A DNA stretch of 64,000 nucleotides from JACCVG01 sp963790245 (GCA_963790245.1 CAWBNP010000002.1:1178001-1242000); one strand, 5' to 3'; shown: positions 9,637 to 18,065, counted from the stretch's first letter. The notes: generated from the sequence alone by a model not told the origin. Numbers and translations are program-made.

Positions 9637-10257
9637 CTAATCCTCGCGCACGCGCCTGAAGCGGGTGTAGAGAAACTGTTGGCGGTTGCCGCCAGGCGTC
9701 CCGTGATCCTCTAGCGAAGACGACACGAGGTCGAACTCGCTGCCCAGGACACCGGCGAGTTCCTCTGGGCCGTATCGCCGGACCGGAAGGCCACTGCATT
9801 GCGTCGGGCCCTCGGGGCCGAAGGTGGCGATGACCAGGTGACCTTGGGGTGCGAGTGACCTCCGGAGGGTTCGCATGTAACCGGCGCGATCAGCGTCCTC
9901 CGTCATGAAGTGAAGGACAGCCCGGTCATGCCAAAGGTCGAACCGGCGACCAAAATCGTAATCGCGCAGATCGGCGACGATCCACGAGACGCGCGCAGTC
10001 AACTCCTTGTACTGCCGGCGGGCGACCGCTAGCGCGCGCTCCGAGATGTCAGCTACGGAGACGTCGCTATGGCCGAGCCCCACGAGACGAGCGCCGAGCG
10101 ACGAAGCGCCACCCCCGACGTCCAGGATCGAGGCTTTGGAATCAAGCTGACACGATTCGATCAGCTCGAGCGATTGCTTGGGGAGGGGCTCGTACCAGCT
10201 GACGGCGGTGGGATCACTCTCGCGATAAACGCCGTCCCAGTGCGCAAGATCTCCCAT
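9637..10257 (-). CDS. Class I SAM-dependent methyltransferase
   Basis: This 206-residue protein has a Rossmann methyltransferase fold. Motif I is 'ASILDVGGGASSLGARLVG' (about 44-62), the acidic motif II is in 'VSVADIS', and 'HDRAVLHFMTED' is a motif IV-like stretch. It resembles TehB/thiopurine-type small-molecule methyltransferases. A TAGGCT box lies 6 nt upstream of the ATG, suggesting a leaderless transcript. It is convergent with the mce operon and probably functionally separate. The substrate cannot be predicted. Confidence 0.85.
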   Translation of the reverse strand: MGDLAHWDGVYRESDPTAVSWYEPLPKQSLELIESCQLDSKASILDVGGGASSLGARLVGLGHSDVSVADISERALAVARRQYKELTARVSWIVADLRDYDFGRRFDLWHDRAVLHFMTEDADRAGYMRTLRRSLAPQGHLVIATFGPEGPTQCSGLPVRRYGPEELAGVLGSEFDLVSSSLEDHGTPGGNRQQFLYTRFRRVRED

Positions 10258-10263
10258 GGCGAG

Positions 10264-10269
10264 AGCCTA
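10264..10269 (-). promoter_or_regulatory. -10-like TAGGCT box, leaderless layout
   Basis: TAGGCT on the minus strand ends 6 nt before the ATG of the methyltransferase at 10257, so transcription would begin at or next to the start codon. Confidence 0.45.
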
Positions 10270-10304
10270 AGCCAGCGGGGTCATCAATGAGTCCGGCCGC
10301 TCGG

Positions 10305-10790
10305 CTAGACGACTGGTTGCGCGGGCTTGCGGGGCGCGATGATCGTCAGCGTTCCCTGGGCCGCGCAGATGAGCGTCTCGCCCTGATGCAGCTCACCGCG
10401 AACGACCGCGCTCCGATTGCCCAGAGCCAGCACCGAGGCATACGCCCGCAGCTCGCCGGCTTGCGCTGGCGCGATGTAGTTGAGCTTCAGCTCGGTGGTG
10501 GCAGCCCAGGAGCCGGTCTGGATCAACGGGTAGATCACCGCGCCCGTCACGTGATCCATGATCGCCGCCAGCGCTCCGCCGTGGACGTTCCCCGAGGGTG
10601 TGAGCAGCTCCTCGCCGAGCGACGCGCGAGCCCACAGCTCCCCCGGGGCAAACCGTTCAAGCGCGATCCCGAGATAGGCGGACAGGCCCGGCATCGAGTT
10701 GCCGAACTCGATCATCGCCCCGGCGATCTCCTCGTTGTAGCGATCCTCGAACATCATGCGGACGTTCTTCAGATCGGTGCTGCTGCTCAC
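10305..10790 (-). CDS. PaaI-type hotdog-fold thioesterase
   Basis: The product is 161 residues from GTG 10790, which has a GAGGAG ribosome-binding site 6 nt upstream; an open frame continues upstream to 11018 but would overlap the next gene. The hotdog signature is 'GNVHGGALAAIMDHVTGAVI', with the HGG loop typical of PaaI/YdiI acyl-CoA thioesterases. It probably hydrolyses acyl- or aryl-CoA thioesters in the cytoplasm. It lies downstream of an O-methyltransferase-like gene on the same strand, about 150 bp apart. Confidence 0.85.
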   Translation of the reverse strand: MSSSTDLKNVRMMFEDRYNEEIAGAMIEFGNSMPGLSAYLGIALERFAPGELWARASLGEELLTPSGNVHGGALAAIMDHVTGAVIYPLIQTGSWAATTELKLNYIAPAQAGELRAYASVLALGNRSAVVRGELHQGETLICAAQGTLTIIAPRKPAQPVV

Positions 10791-10939
10791 AGACGCTCCT
10801 CCTCGGGACTCACTTTGCATCGCGTGACTGTCGCACACTCCTTGCCGAGCACCTCGAGGCGCCGCGCGTCTCAGATGAGGCGCTGATCCGCGCGCGTGCG
10901 GATCTGGCACACGTTCCAGGTGTCCGTCGAGGCCGTCGT

Positions 10940-11968
10940 TTACTTGCGCGCAATCGCGGCGCTCGCAGGCCCTGCGAGGGGGAGAATCTCGACCTCGGAG
11001 AAGCCGATCTCCTGACACCAGGCCCGGAAGTCGGCCCCCGTGTAGTCAAAGGCGTCGCCGAACTCAATCAGCATGTTCAGTGACATCAGGAGGCCGAAGG
11101 CGTTCTCTCGGCGGGCGTCGTCGATCAGGTTCTCGACGACGATGAATGCTCCGCCCTCGGGCAGGGCGTCGTAGGCCGCCTGGATCAGGTGCCGCTTGCG
11201 GTCGAGATTCCAATCGTGCAGGATCAGGCCCATCGTGATGACGTCCGCCCGCGGGAGCGGGTCGGCGAAGAAGTCGCCCGCGGCCGTTGTGACCCGGTCG
11301 GCCACGCCCGCCGCCGCGATCGCCTTCTTGGCAATTGGCTCGACGACCGGCAGGTCGTAACTGATGCAGCGCAGATGCGGATGGCGGCTGGCAAGCGCGG
11401 TGCAGAGCTGGCCGGTAGCGCCACCGACGTCGCAGACCGTCTCGTAGTCGGAAAAATCGAACCTGTCCGCCAGCATCTGGAAGTTGCCCATCGAGATGCC
11501 CGCCATCGCGTGCATGAACTGCTCGAGGCGATCGGGATCGCTGTAGAGCTCCTCGAACATGGCCGTTCCGGTCTGCTTGACCTCGTTCTGGGGGGACCCG
11601 GTCCGCAACCCTTCGGTCAGGTCGCCCCAGAATCCATAAAGGCGCTCGTTGGCCATCTCGAGAATGCCGCCGATGTAGCTCGGGAGAGCCTTGTCCAGGA
11701 AGAGCCCGGTCTCCGGGGTGTTGGAATAGCGGGCCTCGGGTCCATCGCCATCCCGCTCGAGCAGGCCGAGTGCCAGGAGCGCGTCGGGGAAGTCTGGGAC
11801 CGCCCGATCGTCGAGGTGGAGTGAATCAGCGATCTCGGCGGCCGTCATCCCGTCGCGGCCGAGATGTGTGAACAGTTCCAGCCCGACCGCAGAGAGCAGT
11901 GTCTTGGAAGCCATGAACCCCATCCCTACCTGCATGATCTGGGAAGGATTGATTTCCGCTCGCGACAT
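10940..11968 (-). CDS. O-methyltransferase, acetylserotonin/hydroxyneurosporene type
   Basis: This 342-residue protein has an N-terminal winged-helix dimerisation domain (about 10-100; 'LLSAVGLELFTHLG', 'MTAAEIADSLHL') and a C-terminal SAM-binding domain (about 110-335) with motif I 'YETVCDVGGATGQLC' and the 'MGLILHDWN' segment that carries the general-base His-Asp seen in plant-type O-methyltransferases. This architecture methylates hydroxyl groups of aromatic or polyketide compounds. A GAGGA site lies upstream of the ATG. The exact acceptor is unknown. Confidence 0.88.
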   Translation of the reverse strand: MSRAEINPSQIMQVGMGFMASKTLLSAVGLELFTHLGRDGMTAAEIADSLHLDDRAVPDFPDALLALGLLERDGDGPEARYSNTPETGLFLDKALPSYIGGILEMANERLYGFWGDLTEGLRTGSPQNEVKQTGTAMFEELYSDPDRLEQFMHAMAGISMGNFQMLADRFDFSDYETVCDVGGATGQLCTALASRHPHLRCISYDLPVVEPIAKKAIAAAGVADRVTTAAGDFFADPLPRADVITMGLILHDWNLDRKRHLIQAAYDALPEGGAFIVVENLIDDARRENAFGLLMSLNMLIEFGDAFDYTGADFRAWCQEIGFSEVEILPLAGPASAAIARK

Positions 11969-12100
11969 TCCGAGGTCCTCTCGTTGGGTTACTCCGGGTC
12001 CAGCGCCATTGGGCTCGGGCGAGACGTGGCGTGCGCCGAGGCTAGCCCCTCGCGGGGCCCACGTGCAAGCCTCGGCGGAGGAGACGAAAACGAACGATCT

Positions 12101-12373
12101 CTACTCGTACGCCGACTGAGCATCGGAATGTCCGTGCTCGGCCCCGCCGGCTGGATCAACCCATTTCTCCCTCGGCAAGGTGAGCTTGGTTTCGGGCCCC
12201 GGTCGACCTTCGTGGGGCCTCGGATGCTCCACGTAAGGTCCGTGGGTTGGAGATTGCGCGACCGAGTGCTCGTTGCGACACGCTGCACTGAACAGGAGCA
12301 ACGCCGCCACAAGAGACAGGGCAGCACCCTGTTTGAACCGCCGGTTCGTGGAAGCCACCCCGTCCCGAATCAC
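12101..12373 (-). CDS. Small putative lipoprotein coupled to RTX-repeat gene
   Basis: This 90-residue protein starts with GTG, overlapping the stop of the upstream repeat protein by 4 bp (GTGA). A basic N-terminus (STNRRFKQ) precedes a hydrophobic stretch and a lipobox-like 'LLFSAAC', so it is probably lipidated at about Cys32. The mature part is polar, His/Pro/Glu-rich and without a known domain. The overlap supports it being a real gene co-translated with its neighbour. Function unknown. Confidence 0.55.
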   Translation of the reverse strand: MIRDGVASTNRRFKQGAALSLVAALLLFSAACRNEHSVAQSPTHGPYVEHPRPHEGRPGPETKLTLPREKWVDPAGGAEHGHSDAQSAYE

Positions 12374-12867
12374 GGGGTGCTCACGCTGACTTCTTCGCAG
12401 TCGACGAATACGTCCCCGCCATCGCCGGAGCAGACGTCGATCCCGGCTCCGCCCGCGATCCGATCCTTGGCGTCACCGTCGAGAGCGTCCAGCCGGTCGT
12501 TTCCGCTCTCGCCCCGGAGCCGATCACGGTCGCCGCTGCCGGCGCTGTCGGTGACGAGGTCATCCCCCTCGCCACCGCGCAGGTGGTCCCTTCCGCCTCC
12601 GCCCCGGATGCGGTCGTCGTCCTTGCCGCCGATCACCTCATCCGCTCCGGGCCCGCCCGCGAGCCTGTCGTCGCCCCGCCCGCCCTGCAGACGGTCGTCT
12701 CCCCTCCCGAGATCACAGACATCGTTGAACTGACCACCGCGGAACAGATCTGCGCCTCGGGTCGGGGTGCATGTCGTCGAGCCTGTCTGAAGGACGTCGC
12801 CAGCGGCACCGCCGGCGCCGAGCGCCAGAGCTGCTGTCGCGACCGTTCCAAGCGCCATGAGCTTCAT
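12370..12867 (-). CDS. Secreted RTX/hemolysin-type calcium-binding repeat protein
   Basis: This 165-residue protein has a signal peptide (about 1-23, ending AGGAAG) and about six glycine/aspartate nonapeptides of the GGxGxDxLx type (GRGDDRLQG, GRGDDRLAG, GPGADEVIG, GGGRDHLRG, GEGDDLVT and others), which in RTX proteins wind into a calcium-filled beta-roll. Three cysteines (about 33, 51, and in DVCSGDGG) could add disulfides. It is short, has no catalytic domain, and is followed by a coupled lipoprotein. An AGGA ribosome-binding site precedes the ATG. Confidence 0.8.
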   Translation of the reverse strand: MKLMALGTVATAALALGAGGAAGDVLQTGSTTCTPTRGADLFRGGQFNDVCDLGRGDDRLQGGRGDDRLAGGPGADEVIGGKDDDRIRGGGGRDHLRGGEGDDLVTDSAGSGDRDRLRGESGNDRLDALDGDAKDRIAGGAGIDVCSGDGGDVFVDCEEVSVSTP

Positions 12868-12985
12868 CGTGATCCTTTCAATCCGTGATGGGACTGCGCT
12901 AGACCGATGCGCAGCCGGGTTACCCTGCTACTACGCGAGAGGGGAGCCGGCATCACAGGACCGCGACCCGGAAGCGACACGTCGT

Positions 12986-13528
12986 CTATGTCAGAAGCTC
13001 CCGTAGGGCGAGCGCCAAGACCTCTGCGCGGCTCCTGCGGCCGTGTTCGGCGGCGATGAACCCCGTCCCGACAAAGAGCGAGAATGCCAGCAGACAGCGA
13101 ACCTCGACCTCGTCCGCTGTGCCACAGAACTCGCCGAACAAGCCGCGCATGAAATCCATCCTGCGGTTGTCGACCCCGCGCAGGCGCTCGGCAACCGCCG
13201 CATCTCGCCGGCCCCATGCGCGGATCGCAAGCTCGACGCGCAAAAGACTCTCGTCGAGGTCGGCGAGCGCGAACAGCCGTTTGAGGCGGGCCCTGGCGTC
13301 GCCCGGCTCTTGTTCCACGACGCGGATGGCCTCATCGACGACCATCCGCTCCCATTCATCGAGCATCTCCTCGAGCAGGGCCTGCCTGTCTCCGAAGTAC
13401 CCATAGAACCCACCTTTCGTCACTCCAAGCGCCTGCGCAAGCTTCTCGATGCGGACCTCGTCGGGGCCGCCGGAACCCAGGGCCGTGAGTCCCGCCTCGA
13501 TCCACTTCTCGCGTGGTGTGTGGGGCAC
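12986..13528 (-). CDS. TetR-family regulator, divergent from DUF2867 gene
   Basis: The start is placed at GTG 13528 (180 residues); the frame stays open further upstream but would run through the operator region. The N-terminal helix-turn-helix is 'IEKLAQALGVTKGGFYGYF' at about 33-51, and the rest is a helical ligand-binding domain (about 65-175). Two tandem 16-bp palindromes lie 37-69 bp upstream of the start, between it and the divergent DUF2867 gene, so it most likely represses itself and that gene until a ligand binds. Confidence 0.88.
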   Translation of the reverse strand: MPHTPREKWIEAGLTALGSGGPDEVRIEKLAQALGVTKGGFYGYFGDRQALLEEMLDEWERMVVDEAIRVVEQEPGDARARLKRLFALADLDESLLRVELAIRAWGRRDAAVAERLRGVDNRRMDFMRGLFGEFCGTADEVEVRCLLAFSLFVGTGFIAAEHGRRSRAEVLALALRELLT

Positions 13529-13564
13529 GTCTAACGCCGCCCGCCTGTGAGGTCGCCTCGCACT

Positions 13565-13597
13565 TATACGGTACCGTATAGTATACGGCACCGTATA
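13565..13597. promoter_or_regulatory. Two tandem 16-bp palindromic operators
   Basis: TATACGGTACCGTATA at 13565-13580 is a perfect palindrome. TATACGGCACCGTATA at 13582-13597 is the same except for the centre pair. Their starts are 17 bp apart, and a third perfect palindrome (CCGTATA-G-TATACGG) spans the junction. They lie between the divergent TetR and DUF2867 genes and stand out as AT-rich. Confidence 0.85.
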
Positions 13598-13636
13598 TCC
13601 GTCGAACCCTGAAAATCCCCCGATCATGGAGGCATC

Positions 13637-14215
13637 ATGAGGCTGCCTAGCAGCGAGCACACCTCCCGCCCATGGCGGATCCACGAGCTCACGCGAGACT
13701 TCCGCATCGAGGACGTCTGGGCGCTACCGACGCCCGGCTCCAGGAGCGATTTCCCGAAGCTGGTGCACGGCTTCGCCGCGGCGGACCCGTCGCAGAGCCC
13801 CTCCCGCGCCGTCCGGGCCCTGTTCGCCGCGCGGTGGAAGCTTGGCGCGATGCTCGGCTGGGACGAGGAAGGTGCCGGAGTCGGGTCCCGGGTGCCCACC
13901 CTCCGCGATCGTCTGTCGGCTGATCTGCTCGAAGCGGGGGCCGGGCCGGCATTCGACGCGCTGCCGTTCACACCCCTCTACATGCTCGAGGACGAGTGGG
14001 CCGCCGAGATCGCCAACCAGACGATGCACGGTGTGATGCACCTCGGGTGGGTCGAGGACGGTGCAGGGGGATACCGCGGTCAGATGGCGGTGATCGTCAA
14101 GCCGAACGGTCGGTCGGGCGCCCTTTACATGGGAGCGATCAAGCCGTTCCGGCATCTGATCGTCTACCCACCGATGATCCGTGCGGTGGGCGACACGTGG
14201 GCCGAGCTCGAGTAG
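13637..14215 (+). CDS. DUF2867 family protein
   Basis: This 192-residue protein matches the DUF2867 pattern (WRIHELTRDFRIEDVWALP at about 14-32, PLYMLEDEWAAEIANQT around 114, and a closing VYPPMIRAVG). The family is thought to adopt an SRPBCC-like fold and often sits next to TetR regulators or NAD-binding oxidoreductases; no reaction is established. A GGAGG site precedes the ATG. Transcription probably starts within the operator region shared with the divergent TetR gene. Confidence 0.8.
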   Translation: MRLPSSEHTSRPWRIHELTRDFRIEDVWALPTPGSRSDFPKLVHGFAAADPSQSPSRAVRALFAARWKLGAMLGWDEEGAGVGSRVPTLRDRLSADLLEAGAGPAFDALPFTPLYMLEDEWAAEIANQTMHGVMHLGWVEDGAGGYRGQMAVIVKPNGRSGALYMGAIKPFRHLIVYPPMIRAVGDTWAELE

Positions 14216-14258
14216 GGCTCATGCGGGCTAGGAGCCGGGCTCATGTCACACTCCGGCC

Positions 14259-15383
14259 ATGCCGCAGGCTACGGCCAAAGCCACGATCCCCGGCGACCTC
14301 TCAAAGCTCGAGGCACGGGCCGCCGAGGTCCTGAGCGAAGAGGCCCTTGCCTACATCCTCGCCGGAGCTGGGAATGCAGATACCACGCGGGCTAACGCCG
14401 CGGCGTTCCGGCGTTGGAAGATCAAGCGGCGCCAGGGCTTCAAGCCGGCGAAGGTCGATCTCTCGACCACCATTCTGGGGACGCGCATGCCGGCGCCGGT
14501 GCTCTTCGCGCCGATCGGGGTGCAGACGCTCGCCCATCCGGACGGCGACCTTGCCAGTGCCCGCGCGGCGGCCGAGCTCGGGCTGACCTACGTGCACTCG
14601 ACACAGGCCGCCTACCCGATGGAGGAGGTGGCGGCGGCCAACGGCGATGGCTCGCGCTGGTACCAGCTCTACTGGCCTACCGACGACGAGCTGCTCGTGT
14701 CCTTCCTGCGCCGTGCCAAGGCGGCCGGCTACAGCCACCTGGTGATCACGCTCGACACGACGCTGCTCGGCTGGCGGCCGCTCGATCTGGACCGCGGCTA
14801 CTCGCCCTTCCTCGAGAACAAGGGGCTCGCGAACTACACCAGCGATCCGGTCTTCCGGCGCCGCCAGATCGTGCCGGCTGAGGTCACCCCGCTGCCGGCC
14901 GGCATCGTCTTCGCGGGCATCTTCCAGAACCCGGGCTTGAGCTGGGATCAGCTGCCGCTCATCCGCGCGAACTGGGACGGCCCGATCCTGCTCAAGGGGA
15001 TCCAGAGCCCGCGCGATGCCAGGCTTGCCGCCGAGAACGGGATCGACGGCATCGTCGTCTCCAACCACGGTGGCCGTCAGGTCGACGGGGCGCTCGGCTC
15101 GCTCGACGCGCTCGGGCCGATCGTCAAGGCGCTCGGTGGCAAGCTGCCCGTGCTCTTCGACTCCGGGATCCGCACCGGCCGCGATGCCTTCAAGGCGCTG
15201 GCGCTCGGTGCCGACGCGGTACTCATCGGGCGGCCGTATCTGTACGGCCTCGCCCTCGATGGGCAGCGGGGTACCCGAGCGGTCATGCGTAGCCTCGTCA
15301 ATGAGCTCGAGGAGGAGGTCCGGAAGGCCGGCGCCCGCAGCCACCGCGACCTTTCCCGCACCTCCCTGACCCGCGCGCGATGA
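14259..15383 (+). CDS. FMN-dependent alpha-hydroxyacid oxidase/dehydrogenase (lactate 2-monooxygenase-like)
   Basis: This 374-residue TIM-barrel flavoprotein oxidises 2-hydroxyacids such as lactate. Active-site residues expected of the family are present: Tyr135 in RWYQLYW, Lys246 in ILLKGI, the base His270 and Arg273 in SNHGGRQVDG, and the FMN-phosphate site DSGIRTGRD (301-309). The N-terminal AGAGNADTTRANAAAF segment resembles lactate 2-monooxygenase. No signal peptide is present, so it acts in the cytoplasm. Its stop overlaps the start of a degenerate, Tat-exported paralogue. Confidence 0.9.
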   Translation: MPQATAKATIPGDLSKLEARAAEVLSEEALAYILAGAGNADTTRANAAAFRRWKIKRRQGFKPAKVDLSTTILGTRMPAPVLFAPIGVQTLAHPDGDLASARAAAELGLTYVHSTQAAYPMEEVAAANGDGSRWYQLYWPTDDELLVSFLRRAKAAGYSHLVITLDTTLLGWRPLDLDRGYSPFLENKGLANYTSDPVFRRRQIVPAEVTPLPAGIVFAGIFQNPGLSWDQLPLIRANWDGPILLKGIQSPRDARLAAENGIDGIVVSNHGGRQVDGALGSLDALGPIVKALGGKLPVLFDSGIRTGRDAFKALALGADAVLIGRPYLYGLALDGQRGTRAVMRSLVNELEEEVRKAGARSHRDLSRTSLTRAR

Positions 15384-16534
15384 CGATCCCGGCCGAATCG
15401 CAGAGAACGCGCCGTCAATTCCTCGAGCTGGCTGCCACCGTCACCACCGCAGCCGTCTTCGCGCCGACCGCGCTCGCGGCGGGTCGTCCACCTGCCTCCG
15501 CCCGACTCCGCACGAAGTCTCCGCTTCCAGTCGGCCCGGGCGCCCCGTACTCGGGTTATCAGTCCGAGATCTACCTCGCTGGGATGACCGCTGAGGTCAA
15601 GCCGATCTTCACGACGAACCTGTCCGACCTCGAGGCCGCCGCCGCAGAGGTACTGCCCGCGCCCGCGCGAGAGCATCTGCTCGCCTGGGCGGGCGGCGCC
15701 GTCGCCGTGCGTGCAAACGCGCGGGCGCTGCGAGGGTGGCGGATCGTCCCGCGGATGTTCATCGACCGCGACGAGCGCGACCTCAGCGCAACGGTACTCG
15801 GCGTCAGGATGCCGGCACCGGTCATCCTCGGCCCGGTCGGGAAACAGGCCCTGGCGCACCCCGACGGCGAGGCCGCGAGCGCCCGAGCGGCGGCACTTCT
15901 GGGGCTCACCTACGTCCACTCCTCGCTTGCGAGCACGTCGGTCGAGGGCGTCGCGCTGGCCGCGCCTACGGGTTCGCGGTGGTTCGGCCTGGACTGGCCG
16001 GGCGGGAACGGCTCCGACCTCGCACCGCTCGGGCGCGCGCGGCTCAGCGGGTGCACCCACCTCGTACTTTCACCCCCGCGGCCCGGGACGGGGTGGGCGG
16101 CGCTCGCGGGGATCCGCAAGGCCTGGGACGGGCCGATCATCCTCAGCGGCGTCCAGACCGTGCCCGACGCACGGATGGCCGTCCGCCGTGGCTTCGACGG
16201 CATCGTCGTGTCCAACGAGCGTGGCCGCCGCGGGCCCCGCCCGGCCGGGACGATCGACGTCCTGCCGCGGATCGCGGACGCGATCGAGGGCAAGGCCGCC
16301 GTCCTGTTCGGCTCGGGCGTCCTGACGGGCACCGACGTCTACCGGGCGCTGGCGCTCGGGGCCGAGGCCGTACTCATCGGCCGCCCGTACGTGCACGGCC
16401 TGGCGCTCGGAGGGGAGCCCGGTGTTCGGCACATGCTCCGCACGCTCCTCGCCGAGCTCGACATCACCCTTGCCATCGCCGGGGTCGCCGACTACCGCGA
16501 TCTCGACCGAACTGCGCTCGTCCGGGCGCAGTAG
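15380..16534 (+). CDS. Tat-exported, catalytically degenerate alpha-hydroxyacid oxidase paralogue
   Basis: This 384-residue protein begins in an ATGA overlap with the active paralogue. It carries a twin-arginine signal (RRQFLELAATVTT at 11-23, then hydrophobic, ending ALAAG). The TIM-barrel sequence is clearly homologous (SATVLGVRMPAPVILGPVG; VLIGRPYVHGLALGGEPG), but key residues differ: YQLY becomes FGLD (202-205), the Lys becomes Ser256 (ILSGV), the His-Gly-Gly-Arg becomes Glu-Arg-Gly-Arg (280-283), and the FMN-phosphate DSGIRTG becomes GSGVLTG. About 50-70 residues of the active-site loop region are missing. It is unlikely to be a normal oxidase; it may bind cofactor or protein, or be an exported decoy or subunit. 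Confidence 0.82.
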   Translation: MTIPAESQRTRRQFLELAATVTTAAVFAPTALAAGRPPASARLRTKSPLPVGPGAPYSGYQSEIYLAGMTAEVKPIFTTNLSDLEAAAAEVLPAPAREHLLAWAGGAVAVRANARALRGWRIVPRMFIDRDERDLSATVLGVRMPAPVILGPVGKQALAHPDGEAASARAAALLGLTYVHSSLASTSVEGVALAAPTGSRWFGLDWPGGNGSDLAPLGRARLSGCTHLVLSPPRPGTGWAALAGIRKAWDGPIILSGVQTVPDARMAVRRGFDGIVVSNERGRRGPRPAGTIDVLPRIADAIEGKAAVLFGSGVLTGTDVYRALALGAEAVLIGRPYVHGLALGGEPGVRHMLRTLLAELDITLAIAGVADYRDLDRTALVRAQ

Positions 16535-16657
16535 GAACCTGCCCCCAGGGCGTAACCGAGGACAGCGTGACCGACGGCGAGAGCGATACGGCCTCGGTGG
16601 TAAGACCGACCGTGGCGGGGACACCAGCCCCAACAACGATGAATGTGGTCCTGACGC

Positions 16658-18046
16658 TCACCCGTCGTTGGGCATCGACACCCGGACGCCGTCGCTCGGT
16701 TGTTCGGGCCCGGAGCCTTCGGGACCCGTCGGACCTGGGCGCGCGCCGTTGCCCGTCGCCTGTGCGGCGCCCTCACCCCGGTAGGGGCCGGGCTTCGGCC
16801 GCGGCGCTCCGCCGGGCAGGGCCAGGCGGAGGATCGTGCGCTGCACCATGCCGAGCTGCTTGAGGAACGGGCCGGTGTTGTAGGGCAGGTCGTACCGCTC
16901 GCACAACTCCTTTACGCGCGGCGCGATCTCCGCATACCGAGTGCTCGGCATGTCCGGGTAGAGGTGATGCTCGACCTGGTAGCCGAGGTTGCCGCTGAGC
17001 ACGTGGAAGGCCGGGCTGCCCTCAATGTTCGCGGCGCCGAGCAGCTGGCGCACGTAGTAGCCGCCGCGCGTCTCCTCGGCCGTCTCCTCCTGGCTGAACG
17101 TGTACGTCTGGTCTGGGAAGTGGCCGCAGAAGATGATCGCGTAGGCCCAGACATTGCGGACCACATTTGCCGTCGCGTCGGCCTTGAGCGTCGTGCGAAA
17201 AGTCTCGACGAAGGCCTCCCGGCCCTGGTCGACCAGGGCCGAGCCTCCGCGGCGCCCGATCTTCGTCCGAGTGCGGGCGCGCTGGAGCAGGCGACCCGGC
17301 CGTGACTTCCGGCTACCGAGGCGGAGCGCCGGGGGCCGATGGTTGAACGCGAGCTTCGCGGCCGCCGCAGCGAGTCCGCTGAGCACCGGAAAGACGACGT
17401 AGTCCTTCGTGATCTGCTCGCGCCCCTTGCGCGCCATTCCCTTCAGCTCGCGAAGGAGCTGTTGCTTTGATTTCTCGCCCGTCTTGATCGCTTCGAAATC
17501 GAGGTCATGGGCGGCGACGCCCCACTCAAAAAGCGCGGCCAGGATGAGGTTGTAGACCGGCTGCGCGAGGTAGACGGGGTTCCACTTCTGGTGCGGGTCA
17601 ATCCGCATGATCTCGTAGCCGAGGTCGCGGTCCTTGCCCCGGATGTTCGTATAGGTGTGATGCACGTAGTTGTGTGAGTGCTTCCACGCCTCCGCGGTCG
17701 ACGCCGAGTCCCAGTCCCAGGTCGAGGAGTTGATCTGGGGGTCGTTCATCCAGTCCCACTGGCCGTGCATCACGTTGTGACCGATCTCCATGTTCTCGAG
17801 GATCTTGGCCAGGGAAAGCATCGAGGTTCCGGCGATCCAAGCGGGCTTGTAACGGGAGCCGAGCAGCAGCACCCGGCTGAGCACCACCAGTCGCCGTTGC
17901 ATGTCGATCATGCTCGTGATGTAGCGCCGGTCGCGATCGCCGAGTTCGTCAAAGACCTCGTCGTGGATCGCGTCGAACTGCTTTCCGAGCTCGTCGATCT
18001 GCTCGGCGGTCAGGCGGCTAAGCGGGCTCTCGATCATCGTTGCCAT
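16658..18046 (-). CDS. Membrane fatty-acid desaturase with internal basic insertion
   Basis: The start is ATG 18046 with a GGAGGA site; 462 residues. Three histidine boxes of the di-iron desaturases are present: HNVMH (90-94), HSHNYVHH (123-130) and QVEHH (337-341), plus the conserved CGHFP. It would introduce a double bond into a long acyl chain at the membrane, taking electrons from the 2Fe-2S reductase encoded 19 bp upstream. About 50 residues rich in Arg/Lys/Gly (about 215-268) interrupt the region before the RNVW helix, and a Pro/Gly-rich tail (about 420-462) is unusual. Confidence 0.9.
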   Translation of the reverse strand: MATMIESPLSRLTAEQIDELGKQFDAIHDEVFDELGDRDRRYITSMIDMQRRLVVLSRVLLLGSRYKPAWIAGTSMLSLAKILENMEIGHNVMHGQWDWMNDPQINSSTWDWDSASTAEAWKHSHNYVHHTYTNIRGKDRDLGYEIMRIDPHQKWNPVYLAQPVYNLILAALFEWGVAAHDLDFEAIKTGEKSKQQLLRELKGMARKGREQITKDYVVFPVLSGLAAAAAKLAFNHRPPALRLGSRKSRPGRLLQRARTRTKIGRRGGSALVDQGREAFVETFRTTLKADATANVVRNVWAYAIIFCGHFPDQTYTFSQEETAEETRGGYYVRQLLGAANIEGSPAFHVLSGNLGYQVEHHLYPDMPSTRYAEIAPRVKELCERYDLPYNTGPFLKQLGMVQRTILRLALPGGAPRPKPGPYRGEGAAQATGNGARPGPTGPEGSGPEQPSDGVRVSMPNDG

Positions 18047-18065
18047 TGGGTCCTCCGTTGTAGGT

